NCBI GenBank assembly: GCA_004369085.1
Contig: ML210159.1
Location: 62,001 to 126,000 of the forward strand
DNA: 64,000 nt
Source: Coprinopsis marcescibilis
Taxonomy: Eukaryota; Basidiomycota; Agaricomycetes; Agaricales; Psathyrellaceae
Reading direction: 5' to 3'
Both the position numbers and the translations under genes were made by a program. Of the stretch, positions 22,129-33,883 are shown piece after piece (position 1 is the stretch's first letter; every line of letters begins with the position of its first letter). Below the pieces are notes generated by a model. The model saw only the letters and a list, made by a program, of their open reading frames with translations, did not search any database and was not told where the DNA came from.

Positions 22129-24584
22129 ATGTCCAGGCCATCTCGAAGACAGGTCCAGTCCTATGAGCCGCCAGCGCCAGCAGTCTACGCGTCGGTGCCG
22201 CTGGCCAGCCCCCCGCGAAGACAGTCCGCTCAGCCTACGTACCAGTACCAGTCCAACATCGGCGGTCCAAGGCCGGTTGTTCATCGGGGGCGAACGCATT
22301 CGACAACGGGCAGCAGTCAGAATCATGCCAGCTCCCAAAACCATGCTCGACCTAGCGAACGTCGCTCTTCGAGCAGGACTTCGAGTAGAACTGGGGTGGC
22401 AATGGGCGTTGCAACAGGACAGATTGGCTCCGCTTATGGTCCTTACTCAGTCCGTCTACTCCCACTCTGTTAGCCTCTTGAGACTAATTTTCGCCGCTAG
22501 TATCACACAAATCCACAACCCAGAAACCAGGGGGTGTACAATACTGGTAGATTCAGCAACACACCTTCTGAGAACTCACTTTCGACGCAAGAACATACCC
22601 TGCCGCCTATGAAGTACCAACCACAACCGCAGCAGCCGCCACCCCAGCAATATACACAACAATACCCGCACCAGCAGCAATATTCACAACCATATGCCCA
22701 ACAACCCCCACCTCAGATACCTCCCCAAAGTACGACAACGATGCCCGCGTTTATGTGGGATAAGGAACCCGACCTCGATGATGCTTTGCACACTCCTGAT
22801 CCTAGACGTGACAACAGATGCACACCTTTCTCATGGAGAGGCTATGTCAACGTGTTTGGAATTTTCGTTCTCATCTGTGGTGTTCTCATGCTGTTCATGG
22901 GATACCCAGTCATCGACTTTGAAAGGAAAAGGTGGAATGCATTTAACCTTGGGGGAACAAATGGAACTGGCCAGATACCCGACTTACCGAACTTGCCAAC
23001 GCTGATCGACCGAGATACGCCGCTATCGGCGTATAACAGAGTGGGCCACGACGGTCATGGATACGACCTTGTCTTCAGTGACGAGTTCAACAGAGACGGC
23101 AGGTCCTTCTATCCCGGCGATGACCCATACTTTGAAGCCGTGGATCTTCATTACTGGTGCGTTTCTTACTCTGTGCTCACACATCCTCGTATGTTGATAA
23201 TGAAACAGGCCAACTGGAAATCTTGAGTGGTACGACCCAAATCAGGTCACGACCGAGAACGGGAAGCTCGTAATCACGTTCGAGGAAAAGTTCCACAACA
23301 ACTTGAGCTTCGTCAGTGGTATGTGGTAACTTGACCTTCTGCAGCGAACTTGCATTAATGGATTGGGATAGGGATGGTTAGTACTTGGAACAAGCTCTGC
23401 TTCACAACAGGATATATGGAAGTCTCGGTCAGTTTGCCTGGAGATTCAAGGACCCCGGGGTTTTGGCCAGGTAAGTCTTCAAATGGCTAACTAAATGGCA
23501 TAAACTGAAGGCTCTCTATAGCCGTTTGGACTCTTGGAAATCTAGTGTGTTGGTTCTACTTAATCTTGTCAGGTAAATTCTAAAGCTTTACTGTAGGGAA
23601 GGGCGGGCTACGGCGCCACAACTGAAGGGACTTGGCCGTACTCTTACGATACTTGCGATCTCGGCACATTCCCTGCCCAGATTGATCGTGTCAATGATCG
23701 TCCAGATCCCCAGTACCGTCTGTATGGAGATGGAAATCCTCTCAGTTCCCTGCCAGGGCAGAAGTTGTCGGCGTGCACATGTCCTGGCTCAGATCACCCT
23801 GGACCCCGTCACGATGTCGGCCGTGCTGCACCTGAAGTTGACATCATCGAGGCTGAAATTGGCGCTGAAAAGATCGGGCATGCTTCTCAAAGTGCTCAAA
23901 TTGCACCCTACGATTCGGCCTATCGATATCACTGGGAGGGGTCAACCATTTACAACGAATCCATATCGGAGCGCAACTCGTACGAAGGAGGACCTTACCA
24001 ACAAGCCTTGTCTGTTGTCTCCGACATTCCCAGCGAAGCGTACAATGATACAGCGTACTCAGCCTACGGTTATGAACTTTGGTCTGACCCAAATAATCGG
24101 CAGGATGGCCGCATTACCTGGTTCAGCAACGGTGAACCGACTTGGACTCTTAACGCAGATGCATTAGCATCCAACCCTCGAACGGAGATAGGGCCTCGCA
24201 TCATCTCAGAGGAACCCATGGTATGTCCCCGTATCAGCCAAGAGAGCAAATGAACTGAGCGTTGTCTAGTATATGATATTCAACCTTGGAATGGGTCCGA
24301 ACTTCCAACAACCAGATTTCGAGAACCTTCGTTTCCCTGCCAAAATGTATATCGACTATGTTCGCCTATACCAACGCCCTGGATTAAGGAATGCACTCAC
24401 ATGCGACCCTCCCAACAGACCCACGGCTGCATATATAAAAAAGTTGGTGTGATCCCTTGTTCGCAAACATGTAACTAATCGAATCCACAGACATATGCGT
24501 GCATACACTGATTGGCATCTCACTCAATGGCATGATTACGATAACCAGACGTTCCCTCGAAATTCGCTCCTCACCGGCTGCTAA
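22129..24584 (+). CDS. KRE6/SKN1-type beta-glucan synthesis protein (GH16 fold)
   Basis: Type II membrane protein of the secretory pathway needed for beta-1,6-glucan in the cell wall. The cytoplasmic tail begins MSRPSRRQVQSYEPPAP and becomes strongly Gln/Pro/Tyr-rich at about 22614-22740. Then come DALHTPDPRRD and a single membrane segment, VNVFGIFVLICGVLMLFMGY. The lumenal domain has the family motifs YDLVFSDEFNRDGRSFYPGD and AVDLHYW, then TWNKLCFTTGYMEVSVSLPG and GFWPAVWTLGNLGRAGYG. The GH16-like catalytic signature is APEVDIIEAE. It ends with an exon reading HMRAYTDWHLTQWHDY. All introns are GT..AG. The two acidic residues of the E-x-D-x-x-E motif are present, so activity is possible. A second, shorter paralogue lies at 47611-50346. 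Confidence 0.92.
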
Positions 24585-25388
24585 TCTAGCCTACTCGCAA
24601 CACCAACAACCTACACCCCCCGCAACACTATCAAAACAGATCGCACACACCACACGGCGACGGTACCACGCATCCTCACGCACACATCCACGATCTCACG
24701 GCATACATAACGCACTACCAATTGTTTTATTAGCCCATTACCTTCACAGGCTTCCCTTTCTGCACATTCCAAGTGCACTGTTGTACTGAAATCCCACCTT
24801 TACACACCTCTTCACGACTTTCATGTTCATTTTATGCTTCACCTGGCGGTCCTGTATCTTTTTCTTTCTTTTCCCTTCGTTTTACATCAGCATCGTCCCC
24901 GACCTCCTTGTCCTCATCTATTCCGGCATTTACCACACGTACGGATTGCTCCACTCGACACACTATTTAACCTTCACCCGACCTCCTAATGGGTTTCCTC
25001 CCGCCTTTATAGAGGAAATGTATTCTACCCTAACGCATCACGACCGCAATGGCAATGACTAGACTCACAATTTCACAACCGACAAGATACTTAAGCTGTT
25101 CATCTGAGATCTGAGGATGAAGGTTGGCCATTGGGTGTGATCAATAGTGTACAAAAATGCACAAAACTACAACAATCTAAAGAGCCCAACACATCCTGAA
25201 GAAGGGGGAATTAGATGAGAAGATAGAGGAGCGTGTGGAGTATGCAGTTAGTTAAAAGTAACAACAGACAAGGTGAGAGCTTGAAGAGACAACGCTCGTG
25301 GGCATAACGGTGATGAAGGTGTAAAGTATGTACATATGAAATCCACGCTAGTAGTGTATGCTGTATGTAGGTATGACAGTGCATGTTT
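24585..25388. other. convergent intergenic region, no gene seen
   Basis: About 800 nt between the ends of the KRE6/SKN1 gene (plus) and the PH-domain gene (minus). Base composition is pyrimidine-rich on the plus strand in the left half. Small open frames occur but none carries a domain or an intron-exon pattern. It should hold the two 3' UTRs. Confidence 0.5.
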
Positions 25389-28300
25389 TTACAGGTTTAC
25401 AAGCGGCAGGGATGCGACTGATCCAGGAGGCGAGAGCGAGAACATTCGTGGCGTTTTGGGATCCGATTCCTCGTTGCGGTCATCATTCTGCGAATTTGTG
25501 GAGGTCATGTGAAAGGCAGAGCCAAGAGCAGCGAGTAGACTGTCGTTATTGTTAATTTCGGGTTCGGGTATGAGGGCAGTTTCGATGAGAGGTTTAGAGT
25601 GTCGTCGAGGAGGGGGAGAAAGGGACGTTACGTGGTCGAGGAGTTCCACAGCTTCTGCTTGGCCGTCGATGAGCGCCTCCTCAAAGATGCGGGAAGGGGG
25701 AACACTTGAGAGCGTAGGGGTATTCATCTGCAGAAAACTGGAAGTATGGTCGTTATTGGATATAAATGCGAATTTGTCTCCCATGGGGGTTGAAGGCGTG
25801 GAATTTGTGAAATACGGAACCATTGGGGTCGTAACTGGGGTCGGGTTGGAAAATCGTGCTGGAGGAGGTAAAGGTGCCACAGAGTTTATTGGTGAAGGGG
25901 TGCTTCGAATGCGCAATCGGTGTTTCAATGAGGAATGTCGAGAAATTGGGGGAGTGGGTCCTGCAGTCGGGGTGCTGGTTCCTTGATTGGGGGGCGGAGG
26001 CAGCGGCCCGGCAGGTGGAGGATGCGGATTTGAGGTGGAATGATGGTCGCGCTGCTTTACGGGCTCCAAAATAGCGCTGAGGATTTGTGACCTACCCGAG
26101 CTTGAGGACCGTCGATGGTGTGCTTTGTTGGTTTTGGCATTGACTTCGGCTTCGTCAGGTCGAGGCGGGAGATTTGCGGATGGCGGTGGCTTAGGGGCCA
26201 TCATCGATAATCTCATGGCGCGTTGAGCTACTGAATTTCGGAAAGAGGTCTTCGTTGCTGGCGGTGTTGGGAGGGGTGGAGTGGTAGAGGTATCTTCTGG
26301 TTGGATCGGTGCTGGTGGTAGATTTGACGTTGGAGGAGGTCTGGGAGGGGGAGGCATTGAATGCCGATGCGATGATCGCACAGGCGAAGTTGGAGTAACA
26401 TTTCCGCTGCTGATAGAAGATGACGAACTGGAGGTTCGCTTTGCAAAGGTTGGCAGAGTCGAAACCACACTTCTCTGGCTTTGTGCTGACGAAATTGTGG
26501 AAGTCGTACTCGGAGGTCTGTCCTCAATGCCATATGGGTGGATGTGCAATCTAGTGACAGAGGATGCTTGAGGGACAGCTGGAGGTGGGCCACTTGGGGG
26601 CGTCAATCGCTGGGGGAGCGGCCTTGACCAGCGTCTGTTTGTCGTGCCGGAGCTACGCTTAGTGCTTACGCTGGAGCGGTCCATGCTCATGGCTTTGTCT
26701 GAGCTGTGAGTCGATACTGAGTGCAGCGAAGGTGCTCTTGGTCGTCGTTCGACTTGAGGGAAAGTGAAGGATGTAAAGTCAACCGGTTCCACCTCTGTCT
26801 CTGAATCAGGAGGGGGAAACACTGTCGTCGCCGAAGAGTCACGGTTCACATATGTAAACCTGATTTCGTCACTAGGGTTAATCGACATGGGACGCTGTGC
26901 ATTGTTCCATCGCTTCCTCGGAGGGGGCTGCAAGGAAAGTGACAAGGATCGATTGGCCCTGTTTTCTTTCTGTATAGCGGTCCGAATGATTTGATCACTC
27001 CATTGATTATTTCGCTCCGCCAATATCTTTCGCTCGGCATTACCCTCCGTGTTGAAGCCGTTTACAGAGAACGGGATGTTGTCTCGCGGTTGCACAGGGT
27101 TGCTGAGGGGCGATGCCGTATTTGAACGAGCCTCCACCACGCTGTTTGATCGTAGTTTCGTCCGGTTGCTGCCAGTAGGTGATAAGGAACCGTTCAATCT
27201 CTCCCTGTCTAATTGACGTTCGACATCCACAGACGCATTAGTAGCGCGAGATGTCGAACGCGGTCGGTTGGTGAATAGGCCTTTAAAGGCCGAGACTGCG
27301 TTCACCGACACTGTCTTTGGGATTGTTGTTTGAGACCGGATTGAGCGAGATGATACCGAAGAGGCGTAATGTGGGTCCGAAGGGAATGTGGGTGAGACGG
27401 GGTCCTGGATTGCTATCGGGCTTGTAGTAGCTTGCAATGCTGTCGCAAGTCCTTGCGCTCTGATGGACAGCATCACATCCAAGTCTCCTCGAGGTTCAAA
27501 TCCCCCTGGGGAGGCAGGCACGATAAGGCCAGCCCGAACAGTCCTGTCAAGCGAATCAATCGACCGCGGCAACGGGTCTGGAATGAGAATGCTTACCTTT
27601 GACCCAAAATTGCGTTCTTTATGGCAGATATCCATCCCTGAGACTCAGACGCGTCTGTAATCTGCAGGTGCCACATAGTCTGCTGCGCGTTTTCGGTCTG
27701 TCTATCCAACTTGCCCTCAGTTATGCTGAGGCCTCCAACCTTGATCACGCTTCGGCGACTGCCCACCTCGTCTTCAGCCACAAAGATGACGCTACTTTCG
27801 TTTATTTCAAGACGCTCCAACTCCTTTTCATCGGGACCGGAGGATTTGAAGACGTGCAGGTACGAAGAAACCGGGGTGGTGTGACCGGTGGAGAAGAGGT
27901 TTGCGGGGGACGTAAAGACGATGTACCGATTCTTCCAGTTTTTGGAAGAAAGGGCGAATATCCGCATCGACGACGGCTGGGTATATTTGGGAAGGTACCC
28001 ACTGCATGTTAAGCAAGGGTTGAGGGAGAGCACGTTGGTGGGGAACGGGGGTATCGGAGAGAAGGACACCGAACTAGCCCTTGTATGTACCATGGAGCCC
28101 GAGCGTGCCCTCGACGAGAATGAGGGGGGGATGGAAGAGAGATTGGTATCAACCGAGATGTTCTTGTTTGTGAAATCTGGGGCCGATTCCGAGTTTCTGA
28201 TGTCTCCAAACCTGCGGAGTTCAGAGGAGTCGACCGGGGTACGTAAAACGTCCTGGTCCTCGTCGTCTTCGGTGCTTGCCTGTGAGTGTGAGTCTGGCTG

Positions 28301-29081
28301 TCCCATATAGGGCGATATGCCTATTGCCTGGGCAGCCATCTCACGCAGGCGATTCCGCTCTTCCACCTCCTGGTCCGGAGGCGGCGCACTAATTTCGATG
28401 ACATCTGGGAGAATTATTGGCAAGGGTGGTGGTGGTCGGATGATGGGACGTTTGCGCCCGAATCTAAAGTTGAAGACGTCCGTTGCTGCAACCAAGAGGC
28501 TGCCGCGGTTCTTTCTCGTGCTAAAACTGCTCCCAATCCTGTCTGTCGAAGACGACCGGGCTTTCTCGTACGTTCTGAACGAGGTTGAACCCGCGTTTTC
28601 GACCATTTTCACGGGATCCGAGTCTGTCCCCCCTGAAAGAGTAAGAGTAAGATGACAACCGGTCAGGACAAGTCACTGCGTCGATAGAGCTCTGGCACAG
28701 CCAGACAGCCACACGCACCAACAACGTCAGTCTTCGACAAGGAGCTTTTGGTTTTTGTGGAAGCATTGGTCACGGAGGCCCGCCCTGACCGAGATGCGGT
28801 GAACATGGAGGCTGGGTCCCTGTTCTGGGTGAAGCGTAGAGGAAGAAGACCAGGCGACGATGAGCGTGAGTCTGGCGACGCCAAGCGAGTTGGGGAGGTG
28901 ATATATGAAAGACTGGTGAAAGCCTGTAAATTACGGTCGTTAGCGAGATGACATTGGAGGGACAAGGGGACAGAGCGCCCAGGGAGTTATGAAGACATAA
29001 TATACTGGAATAAGAATGACTGACCGTGGCTTCTCCATCAGCAGCCCTTGTTCGCTCCGGAGCCGTTCGAGGCCGCGACAT
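25389..29081 (-). CDS. PH-domain, proline-rich scaffold-like protein
   Basis: Four exons join in frame: 28025-region numbering aside, exon 1 is 29025-29081, exon 2 28677-28923, exon 3 27597-28632 and exon 4 25389-27543, giving 1164 residues. One pleckstrin-homology domain sits roughly in residues 300-445. It opens SGYLPKYTQP, then NWKNRYIVFTSP, and ends with the conserved tryptophan helix SQGWISAIKNAIL. PH domains bind phosphoinositides or proteins at membranes. Around it the protein is Ser/Pro-rich and expected to be disordered. The C-terminal 600 residues contain many polyproline runs (PPPPRPPPTSNLPPAP, PPPAGPLPPPPNQG), which are candidate SH3 or WW ligands. This suggests a cortical or signalling scaffold; the function is not known. 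The start MSRPRTAPERTR lies just downstream of an in-frame stop, which supports it. Confidence 0.78.
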
Positions 29082-29703
29082 CGCCAGTGCTCACTGCAAG
29101 AGAAGATGGAGACGAGCTATTCGGTGTCGTGTACGGTGAGCAAGAGGGGTACAATGGCCTTGTTCTCATGAAATGCACGTCCAACCATCCGTTGTAGCCC
29201 CTTGCCGTAGCTCCTTGGGCATCCCCACCATTGCACCCGGTCCAGGCGCGGCATTGATCGCCATTGCCATGTCCCGTGTGCCTGTACCTCAATGAATTAT
29301 TATTGCCGGGAGCAATCATCAATTTCAGTCCACAACCTACGTGTACCACATTATCCGTAGCAGAATCGAGTGCAGAGAACACTATAGACTACACTCCTTC
29401 TCCTGCTTGCTAATATTTCTACTAGCGGCGTTAGGCGAATTTTTTCAAGTCCACGTAGTATGGCCCATCACCATTCCATCAGATTCTGAATTCTTGAACG
29501 TTCTTCCAATCATGCCTTCCAAACACAATTTTGTAAGACATACTCGGCCGGAAGCTTGCCCCCTTTTAACAAGGGCATCTATGCAGTCTTTCCAGTTTTA
29601 GACTTGTTCATCAATAAAAGATGAGTAAAACTTGGAACAAGTTCGAAACCAGGGAACATTTCACCTAACATGGCTACTGGGATTCTCTCCGTCGTACTCG
29701 TAA
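29082..29703. other. intergenic: promoter of PH gene and 3' flank of SIKE-like gene
   Basis: About 620 nt between two minus-strand genes. An open frame of 114 codons overlaps the right part of the PH gene's 5' flank but has no ATG-linked domain and is read out of frame with exon 1. No other feature is seen. Confidence 0.45.
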
Positions 29704-30820
29704 TCAACCCAATCTTTGATACATATCCGCGACGCCAGAGTTTATCACTCCAGAAGGCCTGTGGACACCGCTAGCTGAATGCATGTGGCCAGGAGTCTCT
29801 GATCTTCGTCCGTCAAATGGAGGTTGCAGGTCAGAATTCTCATGGTGACGAGCTAGTGGCGGGAGCAATCCAAGCATCCGCCTCAGCTCTTCGTTCTCTT
29901 TCTCCAGACGAGCAAGCTCGATTTCACGACCAAGCGCATGATCCGCTGCCTGGGCAGCGGTCCAGGGCTCCCGTTCTTCTGCTTCATTCGCAGGGGACGG
30001 CGGTGGATCCACATCCTCCCCATTTTGTGCCCGCAAAAGCTGGCGAAGAATGTACGCAAGTCGAGCTGCGGCCGTTGATATCGCCGAATTGGCCTGCAGT
30101 TCCGAACTCGTATTCTCTTCTTCTCGAGCTAGAAGCTTCTCCTCGAATTCCCGAATCAAAGACAACTCGCGTTCTTGAACGTCTTGCTGGAGTTTAGTGT
30201 CAACACTACGCTTAGAGACTTCGGAACGGGCAACGTGGAACTTACAGCACGGGTTCGGAATGTAGCTACGGGCAAAGACATTCATCAACTGCACGCTAGC
30301 AACACCACAACGATTTCTCACTCACTCATCAGACTCTCCAGGGTCTGTTCGTATTCCCTGATCAAGCTGCTGAGCTGTTTGTTATCGTGTGATAACGACT
30401 GGTTCTCCACAGCAATCTCTCCATTGTGGTGTTCCAACGCAGCGTCGTACTGCTCTAGAGTTCGCGTTGCATCAGGAGACCAAGCCAATAGGATTCAGCC
30501 AGATGAAGCAGACCTTGTGTCTTGTCCAAATTAAACCTGCATCGTGCATGAGTTCCTCGATCGCACACGGTGCATATACCGATGACGTACCTCCGCAACA
30601 CAAATCCAGTTTGCAAATTCGATGCTTGGTGCTAAGAAACCGGAGTAATTGGCAAAATGTCCCCCAGCACGCAAAACGTTCTTCTCACCTTGACCTTTCC
30701 AGCCATGGTATACAGGGAGACTGACATGCTCTGATTCTGGCTCAACTGCTCCCCGAGTTGAGTTATAAGCGTCCATAGTTGTGTCGTAGGGTCAGCTTCG
30801 TTGTTCTCCAAGATGGCCAT
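29704..30820 (-). CDS. SIKE/FGFR1OP2-like coiled-coil subunit of the STRIPAK complex
   Basis: Small coiled-coil protein related to animal SIKE1/FGFR1OP2 and to Sordaria SCI1, a subunit of the PP2A-striatin (STRIPAK) complex that governs hyphal fusion and sexual development in fungi. The N terminus, MAILENNEADPTTQLWTLI, is followed by QLGEQLSQNQSMSVSLYTMA and, in the next exon, TGFVLRR. The long heptad region has NQSLSHDNKQLSSLIREYEQ then TLESLMSEFRNR, the most recognisable block of the family. The last exon has ERELSLIREFEEKLLAREEE and the terminal signature LARLEKENEELRRMLGL. The tail after that is Pro/His-rich. At least three introns are present. The assignment rests on motif memory, not on a search. 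Confidence 0.75.
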
Positions 30821-31198
30821 TGCTGAAGTAGTCGTCCTTTTTTCCGGGTCCGGTCGTTAACGCGTTAACTCGCAGTTGTCACCGAGATGTGGTCGTTCCG
30901 AGATATTTGAATGCTCGCCCTGAGCGCCAGAAAGAGTGGAACGACTATATGTCGGGAATGTTACCTCCAACAAGATCACCAATAGGCAGAGGTCCGATGT
31001 AGTGTTTAAACCGTCACTTGTACAGCAGCATCGAGAAACGGCGAAGGAGTATGGGAGCAGGGCGGTTTGATCAAGCCGCTTTGGTGGCAATTGGCCATCT
31101 GATTTAGGCTCCGCACAACCACAAGTCACAACGCAACATTCATCAAGTCACCAAATGGACATATCGTCGTGTCAACAAGTTTACATAGGCACGAGTAA
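30821..31198. other. intergenic, no gene seen
   Basis: 378 nt between the SIKE-like gene start and the SAP-domain gene stop, both minus strand. It should hold the promoter of the first and the 3' UTR of the second. No motif stands out. Confidence 0.45.
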
Positions 31199-33613
31199 TC
31201 ATAGTCCAGGCGTCTCTGAGATACCATAGCAGTCGCAGCTCAAAATATTTCGCCAGACGAGCGGAATTCCGTCTTCCTCACATCCGATTTGCATCCCATT
31301 GTCCTTCAAGATGTAATATTCTCTTCCGGGAGTTTGGACAACAGCAACAGCCGGGTGGAGGCATTTCCCATCTCTGCTGGTAAAATGCACACTTTCTATG
31401 AGATGATGCCTTAAATGTGTCCTCGTTCAGCTAGCTTTGTCGATTTCTGTCAAACTGAACTTACTCTGGCAGGTAAAGGTTTAAAAAGACAGCACTAGAT
31501 TCAGAAAGTTTCTTGTTCGGTGGCGCATGAAGCCGCCCTGCTATCTGGCGTCCATTAAAATCGCTTTCCATCTCAGAACATGTCATGGTCCGGCCACTGA
31601 TGCTAACAGAGTCTTTTGAATACACGTTCGCTCTGAGGAATTTGAGGCGTACCTGTTGCCAGCCACACACGCCATGATATAGCGTTCGGCGACCGTTTTC
31701 TTATACGAGCCGTCTGGGTGTTTCTCGACCTTGGAGAGCCACATTTTACTGATTCCTCGAATGTATTCCTCGTGGTTAGGCCACTTCAAGAACTTTCCCA
31801 AACCTATGTTTTCCTTTGACGTCGTAGCGCAGTCCGCATTCCCTTGACCCAAACGATACTGGATGTAGGAAGTCCAATCGGCACGCAGAAGAGGTTTATT
31901 CCACTGCTGTTTTTGCTGCTCTTCTCCGGAAGATTCTTCTAGGCCAACTACCTCGCAGGTCGACTCTAGCGCGTAATAACTTTGAATTCCACTCGTAGGA
32001 GAAGAAATGTTGATCCTCCATATCTCCCCTTGAACAATTTCGTCGGCTGAAACGATGCATTTGGATTTAAACGTTCCCGAGGCATCGTAGCCCACGGATA
32101 CGTGAAAGTAAACCAATGTCATAAGAAATCTACGGATGAGAACGCCGTGAAAATCACCTCATTTCATAGCAGTATGAATGCGTACCTAATCGCAACAGTT
32201 ATCTGCCTCTCATTGTCAGAGCTTGACCAGATGCGAGGCGAGATGATCCCAGGGAACGACTGAAACATGCGCCCAAGAAACGATTGGCAGAATATCGCCT
32301 TCCTAGAGTCTCGTTCATTGATCCTCTGCCGCAGATAAGGCCAGAAATTCGTCATAGCGGGAGAGGCGGATTTGACAATGGCATTAAGCCTCAATCCACA
32401 GAACTCCCTTCGTAGTCGATGAAATGCAGAAACATAGACTGGAAAGCGTTACAAGCGCGGACTTGTTAATGATCGACGAGGAAGTACCTGAGTAACGGTG
32501 CAACCTAGAAAGTCCGGCAAATTTTGATAGGGAAACGGGGGTGAGTAAGCTCATCAGCGAAGCAAGTCTGTCGACCTTCTTTCTTTGGGCGATAGATGGT
32601 GGGAGTGTTATAGGTTTCAGAACAGGAATCGCGGGACAAGTTGCGAATTCCAGATGAGACCCGGACACTATGTTGCCACTGTGATCCCATTCAATGTCCA
32701 AAGGTTCAAGAATTCGATTCTTCATTGTCATTGGTGGCGGCCTGGCTACTGGATCCGTATTTTTGGGTACAAGGGGAGCAAACTTCTTTCTGGATGCTGG
32801 GGCAATTGGAGAGTTTGCATTTCTGGTCTTGGCCATGGTCACGACGAGGCGTTCTTTGTGACTTTCATTCCACAACGACGAAGAGGCAGGGATGAGGGGC
32901 CTCAAGATGTTCGGCCGTCGGAGTACATATTCTGATGGTTTTGACTGACCTGCCTCCATGTTACCAGTCAAGGGCCTTGCCAACTTGGGAGCTCGCTCTG
33001 CAGTTTTATCGGTTTCGATTGCTTTTTTCCGCTTCCGTGCGTTTAATTCGTGTGTGTTGCTGCCAGGCGAGTTTTCTATGCGCGAAATTTCATCCCATTG
33101 TGCCTGTCGAGTCGATTCTGCAGATAAAGGAGTAGTAGAACCGCTACCTTGAGAACATTCCTGGTTCAGAGGTCGAGTCTCGTTTTCATGACGAGAACCC
33201 GTACAAGTCTGGAGTTCGGGAACAAACTTGAAAGAGCTGGTGCCAGCAGGGCCGGCGTGTGATAGATTTGGGGTTACGATCTCTTGGCTTGCAGTGGTCG
33301 CTGTGGGTTGGCCAGGCCGTGACGGTGCAAGTGTGCTCAAACCACTAGTCAAGGTTGGAAGAGTGTCGCTCGTATAGGCTGCATTTGCCTCAATGAAGCA
33401 AGGCACAAAATTTTGAGGGGCAGCTGTCACTCGAGATTGACTTGAAGCGCATCCAGTTTTATTTTTTGCGACTGTCGAGCGGAGTGGAGGTTCTACGCCT
33501 AACTTTTGAAGGAGACCTGTCTTGTTGAGTTTGGAGTAACCAGTGATTCGTCTCTCTTTGCATAGAGCTTTGAGCTGAGGGACAGTAAGCCTAGCCAATT
33601 CCCCGGTATCCAT
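31199..33613 (-). CDS. SAP-domain protein of unknown function
   Basis: Not recognised as a named family. From the ATG at 33613 the protein starts MDTGELARLTVPQLKALCKE, then YSKLNKTGLLQKL, a clear SAP helix-turn-helix motif of the kind used to bind AT-rich DNA or in chromatin proteins. About 330 residues of Ser/Thr/Pro-rich, basic linker follow (ELNARKRKKAIETDK looks like a nuclear signal). A C-terminal region of about 300 residues seems folded: AMTNFWPYLRQRINERDSRK, AEDE-poor then WRINISSPTSGIQSYYALES, CEVVGLEE, RADWTSYIQYRLGQGNADCA, RYIMACVAGN, and the last exon ending CDCYGISETPGL. Introns are short and GT..AG, including one at about 31615-31670. An in-frame ATG at 33703 (MPNGICRVNAAINR) is an alternative start. 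The stretch looks like a single expressed nuclear protein; I propose no biochemical role. Confidence 0.65.
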
Positions 33614-33883
33614 CGTGATCGTTGCAGAGGAAGCACGGGCATCACATACTGGGCCTCTCGTCCTGTTGATGGCAGCGTTGACTCTACAAATACCATTTGG
33701 CATTCAATAATGAGCTGAAGAAAGGGTTACTATGCATAAAATTACACCATGAGATGATAGTCTACTTTAATTTAATTATGATTATTTAATTATACAGATA
33801 GCATCTAAAAAGCACAATCAACAGAGAAGCAATAACGAAATCATGGATCAATGATGAAAGACTGGGGCCAGAAAGCAATGTGT

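Noticed and set aside
25549..25986. Plus-strand open frame of 145 codons, Gly/Val-rich
   Set aside because: Antisense shadow of the proline-rich exon of the PH-domain gene; its composition mirrors the polyproline codons.
27577..27596. A 20-nt intron between GTAAGC and CCAG in the PH-domain gene
   Set aside because: Too short, and it leaves a stop in frame; the 53-nt intron 27544-27596 ending CTTGACAG restores the reading frame.
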